Of a stretch of 64,000 nucleotides of DNA, positions 34,531-44,877 are shown one piece after another. Each line of letters begins with the position of its first letter. Position 1 is the stretch's first letter. A program made the translations under genes and the position numbers. The notes under the pieces are model-generated. The model worked only from the letters and a program-made list of their open reading frames with translations, did not search any database and was not told the DNA's origin. Source of the DNA: Streptomyces sp. NBC_00572 (GTDB lineage Bacteria > Actinomycetota > Actinomycetes > Streptomycetales > Streptomycetaceae); assembly GCF_026341815.1 (NCBI RefSeq), contig NZ_JAPENX010000001.1:2542001-2606000 (forward strand). Reading direction: 5' to 3'.

Positions 34531-34704
34531 TCAGCGCCGCCCGGTCTCCACCGGCACCGCGTGCCGCAGCCGCGCACACCTAGGACACCGGATGAGCCGT
34601 CCTGGCCCGATCCGCCCGGTCCCGAGCTGCTGAAGCGGGAACGAGGCGGTACTGAACACATGCCCTTCGGCACAACGGACGACGGTGCGCTCCATCGGAC
34701 CCAT
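34531..34704 (-). CDS. zinc-ribbon-like microprotein
   Basis: A 57-residue protein starting [20 protein letters not shown]. It carries CAEGH and CPRCARLRH, a CxxxH...CxxC arrangement fitting a small zinc-ribbon, and ends basic (AVPVETGRR). Closely similar short proteins are, in my recollection, widespread in Streptomyces. Function unknown. The ATG at 34704 is preferred because AAGGGA lies 4 nt upstream; the ATG at 34695 is an alternative. It is the last core gene before the tRNA-Gly integration site. Confidence 0.7.
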   Translation of the reverse strand: MGPMERTVVRCAEGHVFSTASFPLQQLGTGRIGPGRLIRCPRCARLRHAVPVETGRR

Positions 34705-34866
34705 CAAGTCCCTTCCCCTACACATGTGGTGGACGGGAAGCCACATTAGGGGATCAACGGGACACCCTCCACGCGGCACTCCGCACGCGCGAAGGCATGA
34801 ACTTCGCCTCAAGTGGCGCATGGGGTACAGTGTGCAACGATGCGGCACCGTTCATCAGGCCGCTGT

Positions 34867-34937
34867 GCGGATGTAGTTTAATGGTAGAACATGAGCTTCC
34901 CAAGCTTATAGCGCGGGTTCGATTCCCGTCATCCGCT
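34867..34937 (+). tRNA. tRNA-Gly (anticodon CCC)
   Basis: A 71-nt cloverleaf. Acceptor GCGGATG (34867-34873) pairs with CATCCGC (34930-34936). The anticodon loop is TTCCCAA in the stem TGAGC/GCTTA, and the T loop GTTCGATTC is closed by CGGG/CCCG-type pairs. CCA is not encoded. A terminator follows at once. Its 3' 42 nt recur three times further right, so it is the integration target for the islands. Confidence 0.96.
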
Positions 34938-34938
34938 C
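34897..34938 (+). repeat. att repeat 1 (within tRNA-Gly 3' part)
   Basis: A 42-nt segment from TTCCCAAGC to CATCCGCTC. It recurs at 42469-42510 and 49899-49940 without change, and at 62691-62732 with one mismatch. Marks the left end of island 1 (attL-like). Confidence 0.88.
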
Positions 34939-34943
34939 TTGAA

Positions 34944-34974
34944 CGAAGCCCCAGGTCAGCGACCTGGGGCTTCG
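34944..34974 (+). terminator. tRNA-Gly terminator
   Basis: CGAAGCCCCAGGTC (34944-34957) and its perfect complement (34961-34974) with an AGC loop. The same hairpin, or a compensated variant, follows each of the other att repeats. Confidence 0.92.
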
Positions 34975-35221
34975 TCGTTGTCCGGAGCGCCGGCTTCGCC
35001 GTCCTCGGTGACGAGGTGAGGTCGAAGCGCACCCACGCGCCCTCGAGCAGAATGCGCTCGGCGCACCGTGGACCGCCGAGCGGTGAACGAGCACCTCGCT
35101 CCCGTCCTCACGCGCGGTACCCCGGGCACCAGCCGGCACGGGCCGGTCCGTTGGCCCACGGCACAGGCTTTGGCCGCCTACCATGCCGACGCTAAGGTGA
35201 GGCGCCGTACTCGGCGGATCG
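34975..35221. other. gene-free stretch at the left end of island 1
   Basis: About 250 nt with no convincing coding sequence. Open frames here have no ribosome binding site and no recognisable product. It presumably includes upstream regulatory DNA for the ECF gene. No integrase gene or fragment is visible. Confidence 0.5.
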
Positions 35222-35255
35222 CTTCCCTGAGGGAAGACCGCTCCCCTGAGGGAGG
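35222..35255 (+). promoter_or_regulatory. tandem palindromes ahead of the ECF sigma gene
   Basis: CTTCCCTGAGGGAAG (35222-35236) is a perfect palindrome around a central G. CTCCCCTGAGGGAGG (35241-35255) is an imperfect second copy starting 19 nt later. The second includes the ribosome binding site of the sigma gene, so protein binding or mRNA folding here could control expression. Confidence 0.55.
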
Positions 35256-35260
35256 TGGGA

Positions 35261-36826
35261 ATGGGGCTCATGGACGCGGACCACGCGGGGCTGGTCGTCG
35301 CGGCGCAGGCCGGTGACGACCGGGCGCGCGAGGAGCTGATCGCGGCGTACCTGCCGTTGCTCTACAACATCGTCGGGCGAGCGCTGAGCGGACACGCCGA
35401 CGCCGACGACGTCGTCCAGGAGACCTTGCTGCGCGTGGTGCGCGACCTGCCTGCCCTGCGTGCCCCGGAGAGCTTCCGGTCCTGGCTGGTGTCGATCACG
35501 CTGCGCCAGATCAATACCCACTGGCACCGGCAACGCACCTTCGCCGGCCGGACCACGGTCATCGACGAGGCACGCCAGATACCGGACGCCGGGGCCGAAC
35601 CCGAGGACGTCACGATCCTGCGTCTGCATCTGTCGGACGAGCGCCGGCAGGCCGTCGAAGCCGGCCGGTGGCTCGACGAGGACCAGCGGGCGCTGCTGTC
35701 GCTGTGGTGGCAAGAACGCGCCGGCTCGCTGAGCCGTGACGACATCGCCGCCGCGACGGGACTCACCGTCGCCCACGTCGGAGTACGCCTGCAACGCATG
35801 CGCGAGCAGTTGGAACTGAGCCGGGCGATCGTCGCCGCGCTGGAGGCCGACCCGCGCTGTCCGCAGCTGAACGAGACCGTCGCCGGCTGGGACGGTCTCC
35901 CCGCATCGGTGTGGCGCAAGCGGATCGCGCGGCACACCCGCGGCTGCCCGGTCTGCATGGCGACGACGACAGAACGGGTTCCGGCCGAACTACTGCTCCT
36001 CAGCCTCGCGCCGCTGGCCGTCCCTGCCGGTCTCGTCGCCGCGCTGGCCGCCAAGGGCCTGCTGTCGGGTACGGCCGCGAGCGCCGCCGGGCTGGCCACG
36101 GCACACGCCGCCGTCGGCACGGCGACGGCGGGAGGCGGTCTCCACAGCGCCCTGATCGGCAAACTCCACGCGGTGACCGCTCACCAGCTGGTGAGCCTCG
36201 CCACCGGCGCGGCGCTCATCGCCGGGACCGCCACCTACGCGACCTGGCCCGAACCGGCGCATCGGGAGCCCGGGGTCATCTCCACTCCTACGGTCGGCAA
36301 CCCCACGGTCGGCACTCCCACGCCGATCCCGTCGCGCACCACCACGTCGGCCGAACCGTCCCCGGTGAGTCCGTCCGCCTCCGCAGGCACTGTTCCGCTG
36401 GGCGCACAGTCGCTGGAGTCCGTGGACCAGCCCGCCCTGTACCTCACGTACGCCGACGACTTCGCGACGCTCGGCCGAGTCTCCGCGTCCAGCAGCGCGC
36501 GGACACGCCAGCGGGTCACCTTCACGGTCATCGGCGGGCTGGCCGACACACGGTGCGTCACCTTCCGCGCCGCCGACGGCCGGTATCTGCGCCATCGTGA
36601 CCTGCGGCTGCGGCTGAGCAGCGACGACGGCAGCGAGCTGTTCCGTGAAGACGCCACCTTCTGTCCGCGCCCGGGGGCGGTCGCCGGGTCGGTGACCCTG
36701 CACGCGCACAACTATCCGGGATCGGTCATCCGCCACCGCGACGGTGGCGTCTGGCTCGATGGGTCCGACGGCACTCGGACCTTCGCCAGCCAGGCTTCCT
36801 TCATCCTGCGCAGGTCCTGGGCCTGA
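35261..36826 (+). CDS. ECF sigma factor fused to ZAS-like, membrane and CBM42/AbfB domains
   Basis: A 521-residue fusion. Residues 10-95 form the sigma-70 region 2 (ADADDVVQETLLRVVRDLP) and 135-190 the region 4 HTH (SRDDIAAATGLTVAHVGVRL). Residues 225-232 read HTRGCPVC, an H-x3-C-x2-C pattern like zinc-binding anti-sigma domains. One or two hydrophobic segments follow (about 243-265 and 310-327), then a Pro/Ser/Thr linker (340-380). Residues 390-520 resemble CBM42/AbfB: RYLRHRDLRLRL, ELFREDATFCP, NYPGSVIRHRD. This would place a sigma factor, its inhibitor and an exterior carbohydrate sensor in one chain. The fusion has no internal stop. Target genes are probably the two hemicellulase genes downstream. 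ATG at 35261 follows GGAGG. Confidence 0.82.
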   Translation: MGLMDADHAGLVVAAQAGDDRAREELIAAYLPLLYNIVGRALSGHADADDVVQETLLRVVRDLPALRAPESFRSWLVSITLRQINTHWHRQRTFAGRTTVIDEARQIPDAGAEPEDVTILRLHLSDERRQAVEAGRWLDEDQRALLSLWWQERAGSLSRDDIAAATGLTVAHVGVRLQRMREQLELSRAIVAALEADPRCPQLNETVAGWDGLPASVWRKRIARHTRGCPVCMATTTERVPAELLLLSLAPLAVPAGLVAALAAKGLLSGTAASAAGLATAHAAVGTATAGGGLHSALIGKLHAVTAHQLVSLATGAALIAGTATYATWPEPAHREPGVISTPTVGNPTVGTPTPIPSRTTTSAEPSPVSPSASAGTVPLGAQSLESVDQPALYLTYADDFATLGRVSASSSARTRQRVTFTVIGGLADTRCVTFRAADGRYLRHRDLRLRLSSDDGSELFREDATFCPRPGAVAGSVTLHAHNYPGSVIRHRDGGVWLDGSDGTRTFASQASFILRRSWA

Positions 36827-39581
<2,755 letters not shown>

Positions 39582-39622
39582 CTGCCCGATCCACGGTGAT
39601 ACGCAAGGAGAAACAACCCCCC

Positions 39623-42247
39623 ATGAAGAACCCCACGAACGGTGGGCGCCGCGGGCGTCACCGCCGTCGCTGGACCGCGACCGGACTGCTGCTCGGTGTG
39701 CCCGCCGTCCTCGTTCCGTATCTTCTGTTCGTGCAGGATGACTCGCAGGCCGCGACGGTCGACGGCAATGCCTACTACCGGCTGGTTTCCGTAGGCAGCG
39801 GCAAGGCGCTGGACGTCAACGCCTTCTCCACCGCCGACGGCACCCGCATCCAGCAGTGGACCGACCAGAACACCGCCAACCAGCAGTGGAAGCTGCGACC
39901 CACCGGGGACGGCTACTACGAGCTGGTGAACCGCAACAGCGGCAAAGTGCTGGGCATAGCGGGCGATTCGACCGCCCAGGCCGCCGCCGCCGAGCAGCAG
40001 ACCGACAGCGCCTCCGCCTCCCAGGAGTGGCGGATCGACGAGGTGAGCGGTTCCGACGCGGTCACCTTCACCTCCCGCAGGAGCGGCCAGGTCCTGGACG
40101 TCTCCGGAGGCTCCACGGCCAATGGCGCGGTGGTCATCCAGTACCCCGGCAAGGGCAGCACCAACCAGCAGTGGAAGCTGGTGAAGACGGCCGAGTCCCC
40201 GGCGGCCGGGACCGGACCGTATGTGTGGAGCAACGCCCAGGTCGTGGGCGGCGGTTACGTCACCGGGCTGGTGTTCAACCCGCGTGAGAAGGGCCTGCTG
40301 TACGCGCGCACAGACATGGGCGGCGCCTACCGCTGGGACACCGCGGCCGAGCAGTGGATCCCGCTGACCGACTGGGTCGGCGAGAAGGACTGGAACCTGC
40401 TGGGCATCGATTCGCTGGCCACCGACCCCGTCGACCCCAAGCGGCTCTACCTCGGGGCGGGCACCTACACCAACGATTGGGCGGGCAACGGCGCGATCCT
40501 GCGCTCCACCGACAAGGGCCGCACCTTCAAGCGCACCAACCTGCCCTTCAAGCTGGGCGGCAACGAGGACGGCCGCGGGGCGGGCGAGCGGCTGGTGGTC
40601 GACCCCGCGAACAACGCCAACCTGCTCCTCGGCACCCGCAAGAACGGCCTGTGGCGCAGCACCGACCACGGCGTCACATGGAGCCAGGTCTCCTCGTTCC
40701 CCGTCAAGGACGGGGCGAGCAGCGGCGGCGGCATCTCCTTCGTGACGTACGGCCCGGCCGGCAGCAAGACGGTCTACGTCGGCGTCGCCGACAGATCCAC
40801 CTCCCTGTACCGCTCCACCGACGGCGGCAGCACCTGGCAGGCCGTCTCCGGGCAGCCCGCCGGCCAGATGCCGCAGCACGGCGTGCTCTCCGGTGACGGA
40901 TCGCTGTACCTGACGTACACCAACAATCTCGGACCCAACGGCGTGACGGCGGGTTCGGTGTGGAAGTACACGCCGGGCAGCGGGGCGTGGAAGAACATCT
41001 CCCCGTCCCAGGGAAGTTACGGCTTCTCCGGTCTGGCGGTCGACCCGCGCAAGCCGTCCACGGTCATGGTCACCACCCTCGGCCGCTGGTGGCCCGAGGA
41101 CGAGATCTACCGGACCACCGACGGCGGTTCGAACTGGAAGGCACTGGCCGACAAGTCGGTGCGGGACGCCTCCGGCGCTCCTTACGTCGGCACTCACACC
41201 GGGCACTGGATGACCGCCCTGGCCATCGATCCCTTCGACTCCGGGCACGTGCTGTACGGCACCGGCAACGGCATCCTGCGCAGCAAGGACGCCAATGCCT
41301 CCGACAGCGGCGGCACCAGCCACTGGAGCATGGGTGCCCGAGGGCTGGAGGAGACCGCGCTGCTGGACGCGATCGCCCCTCCCGGCGGCGCCACCGTCAT
41401 CACCTCCATGGGCGACCAGGGCGGCTTCCGGCACGACTCCCTGACCAAGGTGCCCTCCGGGCGGCTGAAGAACCCGTTGATGACCAACAGCACCGACATC
41501 GACTTCGCCCAGTCCAAGCCCTCGATGATGGTCCGCGTCGGCCGTGGCGGCGAGCAGGACGGCGCCTACTCCACCGACGGCGGCAGCAACTGGACCGGAT
41601 TCAAGGCGGAGCCTGTGGCCGGTGCCCGGGACGGCCGTATCGCGCTATCGGCGGACGGCTCCACCATCGTCTGGACCGAGGCCGGTCAGGCCCCGTACCG
41701 CTCGACCGACAACGGGGCGAGCTGGTCGAGGGTCAACGGCCTGGGCAACGACGCCGCAGTCGTCGCCGACCGCTCCTCGGCCAGGACCTTCTACTCCCTG
41801 TCCGGCGGCACGCTCTACGCCAGCACCGACGGCGGCGCGACCTTCACCGCCCGCGCCGGCAACCTGCCCACCGGCCGGCTCACGGCCGTCCCCGGCATCG
41901 CCGGGGACCTGTGGATCGCCGGCGCTGACAAGGGGCTGCTGCACTCCACCGACGGCGGCCGCACCTTCACCACGCTCACGACGGTGCAGTCCGCCTCCGC
42001 CCTCGGCTTCGGCAAGGCCGCGCCGGGCGCCTCCTACCAGGCCCTGTACCTGATCGGTACCGTCAAGGACGTCACCGGCGTCTTCCGCTCCACCGACAAG
42101 GGCACCACCTGGCTCCGCGTCAACGACGACGCCCACCAGTGGGGCAGCATCGGCGGCGTCGGCGTCATCGCAGGCGACCCCGACACCTACGGGCGTGTCT
42201 ACGTCGGCACCAACGGACGCGGTCTCCAGTACGGCGACCCGTCCTGA
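39623..42247 (+). CDS. secreted CBM13-GH74 xyloglucanase-type enzyme
   Basis: An 874-residue protein. Signal/anchor 1-43 (GRHRRRWTATGLLLGVPAVLVPYLL). An N-terminal ricin-type lectin domain (about 45-190) follows, with QWTDQNTANQQWKL and QYPGKGSTNQQWKL. The GH74 two-propeller domain (about 200-874) has the opening VVGGGYVTGLVFNPREKGL and YARTDMGGAYRW, then repeated propeller-blade motifs such as RSTDKGRTF, RSTDHGVTW, RTTDGGSNW and HSTDGGRTF. GH74 enzymes hydrolyse xyloglucan. A GTG at 39596 would extend it by nine codons; the ATG at 39623 has AAGGAG 12 nt upstream, which is long. Probably co-transcribed with the GH10-GH62 gene. A strong terminator follows. Confidence 0.92.
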   Translation: MKNPTNGGRRGRHRRRWTATGLLLGVPAVLVPYLLFVQDDSQAATVDGNAYYRLVSVGSGKALDVNAFSTADGTRIQQWTDQNTANQQWKLRPTGDGYYELVNRNSGKVLGIAGDSTAQAAAAEQQTDSASASQEWRIDEVSGSDAVTFTSRRSGQVLDVSGGSTANGAVVIQYPGKGSTNQQWKLVKTAESPAAGTGPYVWSNAQVVGGGYVTGLVFNPREKGLLYARTDMGGAYRWDTAAEQWIPLTDWVGEKDWNLLGIDSLATDPVDPKRLYLGAGTYTNDWAGNGAILRSTDKGRTFKRTNLPFKLGGNEDGRGAGERLVVDPANNANLLLGTRKNGLWRSTDHGVTWSQVSSFPVKDGASSGGGISFVTYGPAGSKTVYVGVADRSTSLYRSTDGGSTWQAVSGQPAGQMPQHGVLSGDGSLYLTYTNNLGPNGVTAGSVWKYTPGSGAWKNISPSQGSYGFSGLAVDPRKPSTVMVTTLGRWWPEDEIYRTTDGGSNWKALADKSVRDASGAPYVGTHTGHWMTALAIDPFDSGHVLYGTGNGILRSKDANASDSGGTSHWSMGARGLEETALLDAIAPPGGATVITSMGDQGGFRHDSLTKVPSGRLKNPLMTNSTDIDFAQSKPSMMVRVGRGGEQDGAYSTDGGSNWTGFKAEPVAGARDGRIALSADGSTIVWTEAGQAPYRSTDNGASWSRVNGLGNDAAVVADRSSARTFYSLSGGTLYASTDGGATFTARAGNLPTGRLTAVPGIAGDLWIAGADKGLLHSTDGGRTFTTLTTVQSASALGFGKAAPGASYQALYLIGTVKDVTGVFRSTDKGTTWLRVNDDAHQWGSIGGVGVIAGDPDTYGRVYVGTNGRGLQYGDPS

Positions 42248-42264
42248 CCCCAGCACACCCGAGC

Positions 42265-42294
42265 GGGGCCGCAGGCACAACTGCCTGCGGCCCC
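42265..42294 (+). terminator. terminator after the GH74 gene
   Basis: GGGGCCGCAGGCA (42265-42277) and its perfect complement (42282-42294) with a CAAC loop. Closes the hemicellulase transcription unit. Confidence 0.93.
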
Positions 42295-42340
42295 GCCATG
42301 GCTGAGGGAAGACGCCTCCCCGCCCCCTCGACGGGACGCC

Positions 42341-42386
42341 GTGCCACAACGTGCCAGTAGGGGCGGTAAACAGCGGTCAGCAAGGG
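42341..42386 (+). promoter_or_regulatory. arm-type direct repeats left of att repeat 2
   Basis: GTGCCACAAC followed directly by GTGCCAGTAGG. The same layout is found before att repeats 3 and 4. Spaced short repeats next to an att core are typical integrase arm sites, so this is probably a remnant of an element end. Confidence 0.55.
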
Positions 42387-42468
42387 GCCCTGCGAAGCAT
42401 CCAGGACGAGGCCATCCGCGCACGTTCCTGCAGGTCAGGCGCGATGCGCACGTCCAAGTACCGGGTGA

Positions 42469-42510
42469 TTCCCAAGCTTATAGCGCGGGTTCGATTCCCG
42501 TCATCCGCTC
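42469..42510 (+). repeat. att repeat 2 (tRNA-Gly 3' copy)
   Basis: A 42-nt exact copy of the tRNA-Gly 3' end, lacking the 5' half of the tRNA and hence not a functional tRNA. Boundary between islands 1 and 2. Confidence 0.9.
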
Positions 42511-42515
42511 TTGAA

Positions 42516-42546
42516 CGAAGGCCCAGGTCAACGACCTGGGCCTTCG
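42516..42546 (+). terminator. terminator copy after att repeat 2
   Basis: CGAAGGCCCAGGTC (42516-42529) and its complement (42533-42546), loop AAC. Compared with the tRNA-Gly terminator, one C-G pair has become G-C, keeping the stem intact. Confidence 0.85.
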
Positions 42547-42594
42547 CCGTTGCCCGGACCGGTTCCGCACCGCAGTTCCGCGCCGCAGGTCGCG

Positions 42595-43482
42595 TCAGAA
42601 GTGGAGCACGCCGAGATCACGCACCGTGTCGGCCAGAGCACGAATGAGGTCGTTCTCAGCTTCGGTCCGCCAGACGAGGGCGAAGGTCAAGGTCCCGATC
42701 TCGGGGATGGGCAGCCACCGGATGTGGGCCATACCCCAGTACTTGGTGACATGGCTGGGGAAGGTGTGGATGATCTCGCCCATACCGATCAGGCTGACCA
42801 GCTCGTCGGAGTTGTCCGCCAGCTTGATGCGCTCGATCCGCCGGCCTCGTGGGGTGTGGAAGGGCAGGTAGCTGTCCTCCCAGTAGTCCGGCACGTCGAG
42901 GGCGGTGGCGTGCGGGAACTCGGCGAGCAGCTCCAGCGGCACGGAGTCCCGTTGCGTGAAGCGGTGGTCGGCGGGCACGCCAAGGACCCGGGAGTCGGAG
43001 CAGAAGGTCGGACCGACGGTGAGGTCCGGCTCTTCCACCGGCAGCCAGACGACAAGGACATCCGTGGCGCCGGAACGGAGCCGGCCGAACACATCGTTGA
43101 AGGTCTCCAGGCGTACCTGGAGTTCGCACTGCGGATTCCGCGCGCGGAACGCCTTCCAGTAGGGGTGCAGATCGGGCAGGTTGAAGGGCATCAGGCTGAC
43201 GCGCAGCTGCGCGGTGATGCCGCGGGCCGCCAGCCGGGCGCGCTCCAACGATTCGTGCAGGCCCGCGTAGACCGGCTGCAGATCGTCACGGAACTGACGG
43301 CCGACCTCGGTCAGGAACACCGTGCGGCTGGTGCGGGTGAACAGCTCGGCACCGATGCGCCGCTCCTGCTTCTTGATGGCTTGACTGACCCGCGCCTGGG
43401 AGACGTGCAGCCGCTGTGCCGCCCGGCCGAAATGCAGCTCCTCCGCCAGCACCAGGAATATCTCGATGTCCCGCAGCTCCAC
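42595..43482 (-). CDS. LysR-family transcriptional regulator
   Basis: A 295-residue LysR-type regulator. N-terminal winged HTH VELRDIEIFLVLAEELHFGR and AAQRLHVSQARVSQAIKKQE, followed by the LTTR linker and a substrate-binding domain (RVSLMPFNLPDLHPYWKAF, GVPADHRFTQRDSVPLELL). GTG start at 43482 with GGGGAG upstream. It is divergent from the AhpD-like gene; a perfect 8-bp inverted repeat between the two starts is the probable operator. The effector is unknown. Confidence 0.9.
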   Translation of the reverse strand: MELRDIEIFLVLAEELHFGRAAQRLHVSQARVSQAIKKQERRIGAELFTRTSRTVFLTEVGRQFRDDLQPVYAGLHESLERARLAARGITAQLRVSLMPFNLPDLHPYWKAFRARNPQCELQVRLETFNDVFGRLRSGATDVLVVWLPVEEPDLTVGPTFCSDSRVLGVPADHRFTQRDSVPLELLAEFPHATALDVPDYWEDSYLPFHTPRGRRIERIKLADNSDELVSLIGMGEIIHTFPSHVTKYWGMAHIRWLPIPEIGTLTFALVWRTEAENDLIRALADTVRDLGVLHF

Positions 43483-43503
43483 CGGCTCCCCAGCCCCCTC
43501 AGT

Positions 43504-43523
43504 CGATAACCCAGCGGTTATCG
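43504..43523. promoter_or_regulatory. palindromic operator between the LysR and AhpD-like genes
   Basis: CGATAACC (43504-43511) and GGTTATCG (43516-43523), perfect arms with a CAGC spacer. Position and symmetry fit a LysR-type binding site for autoregulation and control of the divergent genes. Confidence 0.75.
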
Positions 43524-43578
43524 AACCGCGCGGAAGTTTACATTGATCATGATTGCGACCCGCAGGAAGGTTGAGGGC

Positions 43579-44073
43579 ATGCAATCACGCATGAAGGACC
43601 CTGCGCTCGTCCCGCCGGACGCGCTCACGAGCAGTGGCAGCTTCTTCAAATCGGTCAACCAGGGCGCCCTCTCCGACCAGCTGCCCGAGATCGTGGCTCT
43701 GCGCGCCGGCCAGGTCAACGGCTGTGACTGCGTGCACACTCACGTGCGGAACCTGCGCGCGACGGGCGAGAGCGACGAGCGGGTGACGGCGGTGGCCGCC
43801 TGGCGGGAGGCACCGTTCTTCACCGATGCCGAGCGCGGCGCGCTGGAGCTGGCCGAGGAGGTCACGCGCCTGGCCGACCGCTCCCCGGACGCGGTGTCGG
43901 ACGCCGTACCTGACGCGGTGCCTGACAAGCTGTGGGAGCGGCTGTCCGCGCACTTCGACGAGCAGCAGCTGTCCGCGCTGATCCTGTCGATCGGCGTGAC
44001 CAACATGTTCAACTGCCGCACCACTGGGGTCCGTGAACCGGCCGGCACGTCCTGGAGCCGACGCCGGCCATGA
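43579..44073 (+). CDS. carboxymuconolactone decarboxylase/AhpD-like protein with altered Cys motif
   Basis: A 164-residue AhpD-like alkylhydroperoxidase-fold protein. It has LPEIVALRAGQVNGCDCVHTHV, followed by the helix ERVTAVAAWREAPFFTDAER and a distal IGVTNMFNCR. In most redox-active members the motif is CxxC (NGCxxC...H); here it reads CDC, so the two cysteines are one residue closer. The effect on disulphide reductase activity is uncertain. An acidic insertion of SPDAVSDAVPDAVPDK repeats 'DAVPDA'. Start at 43579 (AGGAAGG 8 nt upstream); an upstream ATG at 43543 is an alternative. Overlaps the next gene by ATGA. Confidence 0.83.
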   Translation: MQSRMKDPALVPPDALTSSGSFFKSVNQGALSDQLPEIVALRAGQVNGCDCVHTHVRNLRATGESDERVTAVAAWREAPFFTDAERGALELAEEVTRLADRSPDAVSDAVPDAVPDKLWERLSAHFDEQQLSALILSIGVTNMFNCRTTGVREPAGTSWSRRRP

Positions 44074-44714
44074 GCGATGCCGTCGACCTGACCGCGATGT
44101 ACGCGATGCACGACGCCCTACGCCGGGAGCTGGCCCATCTGGACCGGAGCACCACCCGCACGGACCGTGACCCCCGGCAGTTACCGACCACTGCCGGATG
44201 GACGCTGTTCAAAAAGGCTCTCCGCGCCCACCACACGGCCGAGGACGAGGCGCTGTGGCCGGCGCTGCGTCGACGTCTGGCAGGCCGCCCGAAGGACCTG
44301 GCTCTTCTGGAGGCGATGGAGGCCGAACACGCCGCCATCTACCCGCTGATCGAGGCCATCGACTCGGCGCTCGCCGACCCCGAGGGCGACCAGCTGCGGT
44401 TGGGCGTTCTGACCGACGCGCTGACCACCGGCCTGGCCGGGCACCTCAAACACGAGGAGGACGCGGCCCTGCCGCTGATCCGACGAGCGTTGACGGCCGA
44501 GCAGTGGGGCCACTTCGGCCAGGTCCACGCCCAGCTGATCTGCCCTGACGCACCGCTGCTGCTGCCGTGGCTGCTGGACGGCGTCGACGAGCCGACGGTG
44601 GAGAAGCTGCTCACTCCACTGCCCGCATCCGTTCGCGCCGCCTACACCGCCGAGTGGGCCCCGGCCTACACCGCCCTGGACCGTTGGAGTCCTGGCACCG
44701 CTCCGACGCACTGA
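44070..44714 (+). CDS. hemerythrin/HHE-domain protein
   Basis: A 214-residue protein of the hemerythrin/HHE cation-binding family, probably binding a di-iron or similar metal centre. Candidate ligands visible in order: MYAMHDALRRELAH, KALRAHHTAEDEALWPAL, MEAEHAAIY and HLKHEEDAALPLI. The ATG overlaps the AhpD-like stop by 4 nt, so the two are translationally coupled and probably act together, for instance in peroxide or NO/oxygen handling. The C-terminal 60 residues are not part of the HHE core (WLLDGVDEPTVEKLLTPLP). Confidence 0.88.
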   Translation: MSDAVDLTAMYAMHDALRRELAHLDRSTTRTDRDPRQLPTTAGWTLFKKALRAHHTAEDEALWPALRRRLAGRPKDLALLEAMEAEHAAIYPLIEAIDSALADPEGDQLRLGVLTDALTTGLAGHLKHEEDAALPLIRRALTAEQWGHFGQVHAQLICPDAPLLLPWLLDGVDEPTVEKLLTPLPASVRAAYTAEWAPAYTALDRWSPGTAPTH

Positions 44715-44877
44715 CACCGGCCGCCGCGCCCCGCAGAGCGTCGCGCCGACCGGTGGCGCAGGGGCCCGACGCCACTGTGGGTGGTTCGACGGCCCCGCAG
44801 TCGTGCGCACGGCATGCGTACGCGTCGTCCGGAACCCGGACTGACGTTCCCCGCACAAGATCCCTGGAGTCATCGCC

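Noticed and set aside
34797..35195. Open frame crossing the tRNA-Gly gene
   Set aside because: The recurring MTGIEPAL and DGNRTRAI peptides here and at the other att copies are translations of tRNA and terminator sequence.
42467..42510. Possible extra tRNA-Gly genes at att repeats 2, 3 and 4
   Set aside because: Only the 3' part is present. The acceptor 5' strand and D arm are missing, so no functional tRNA can form.
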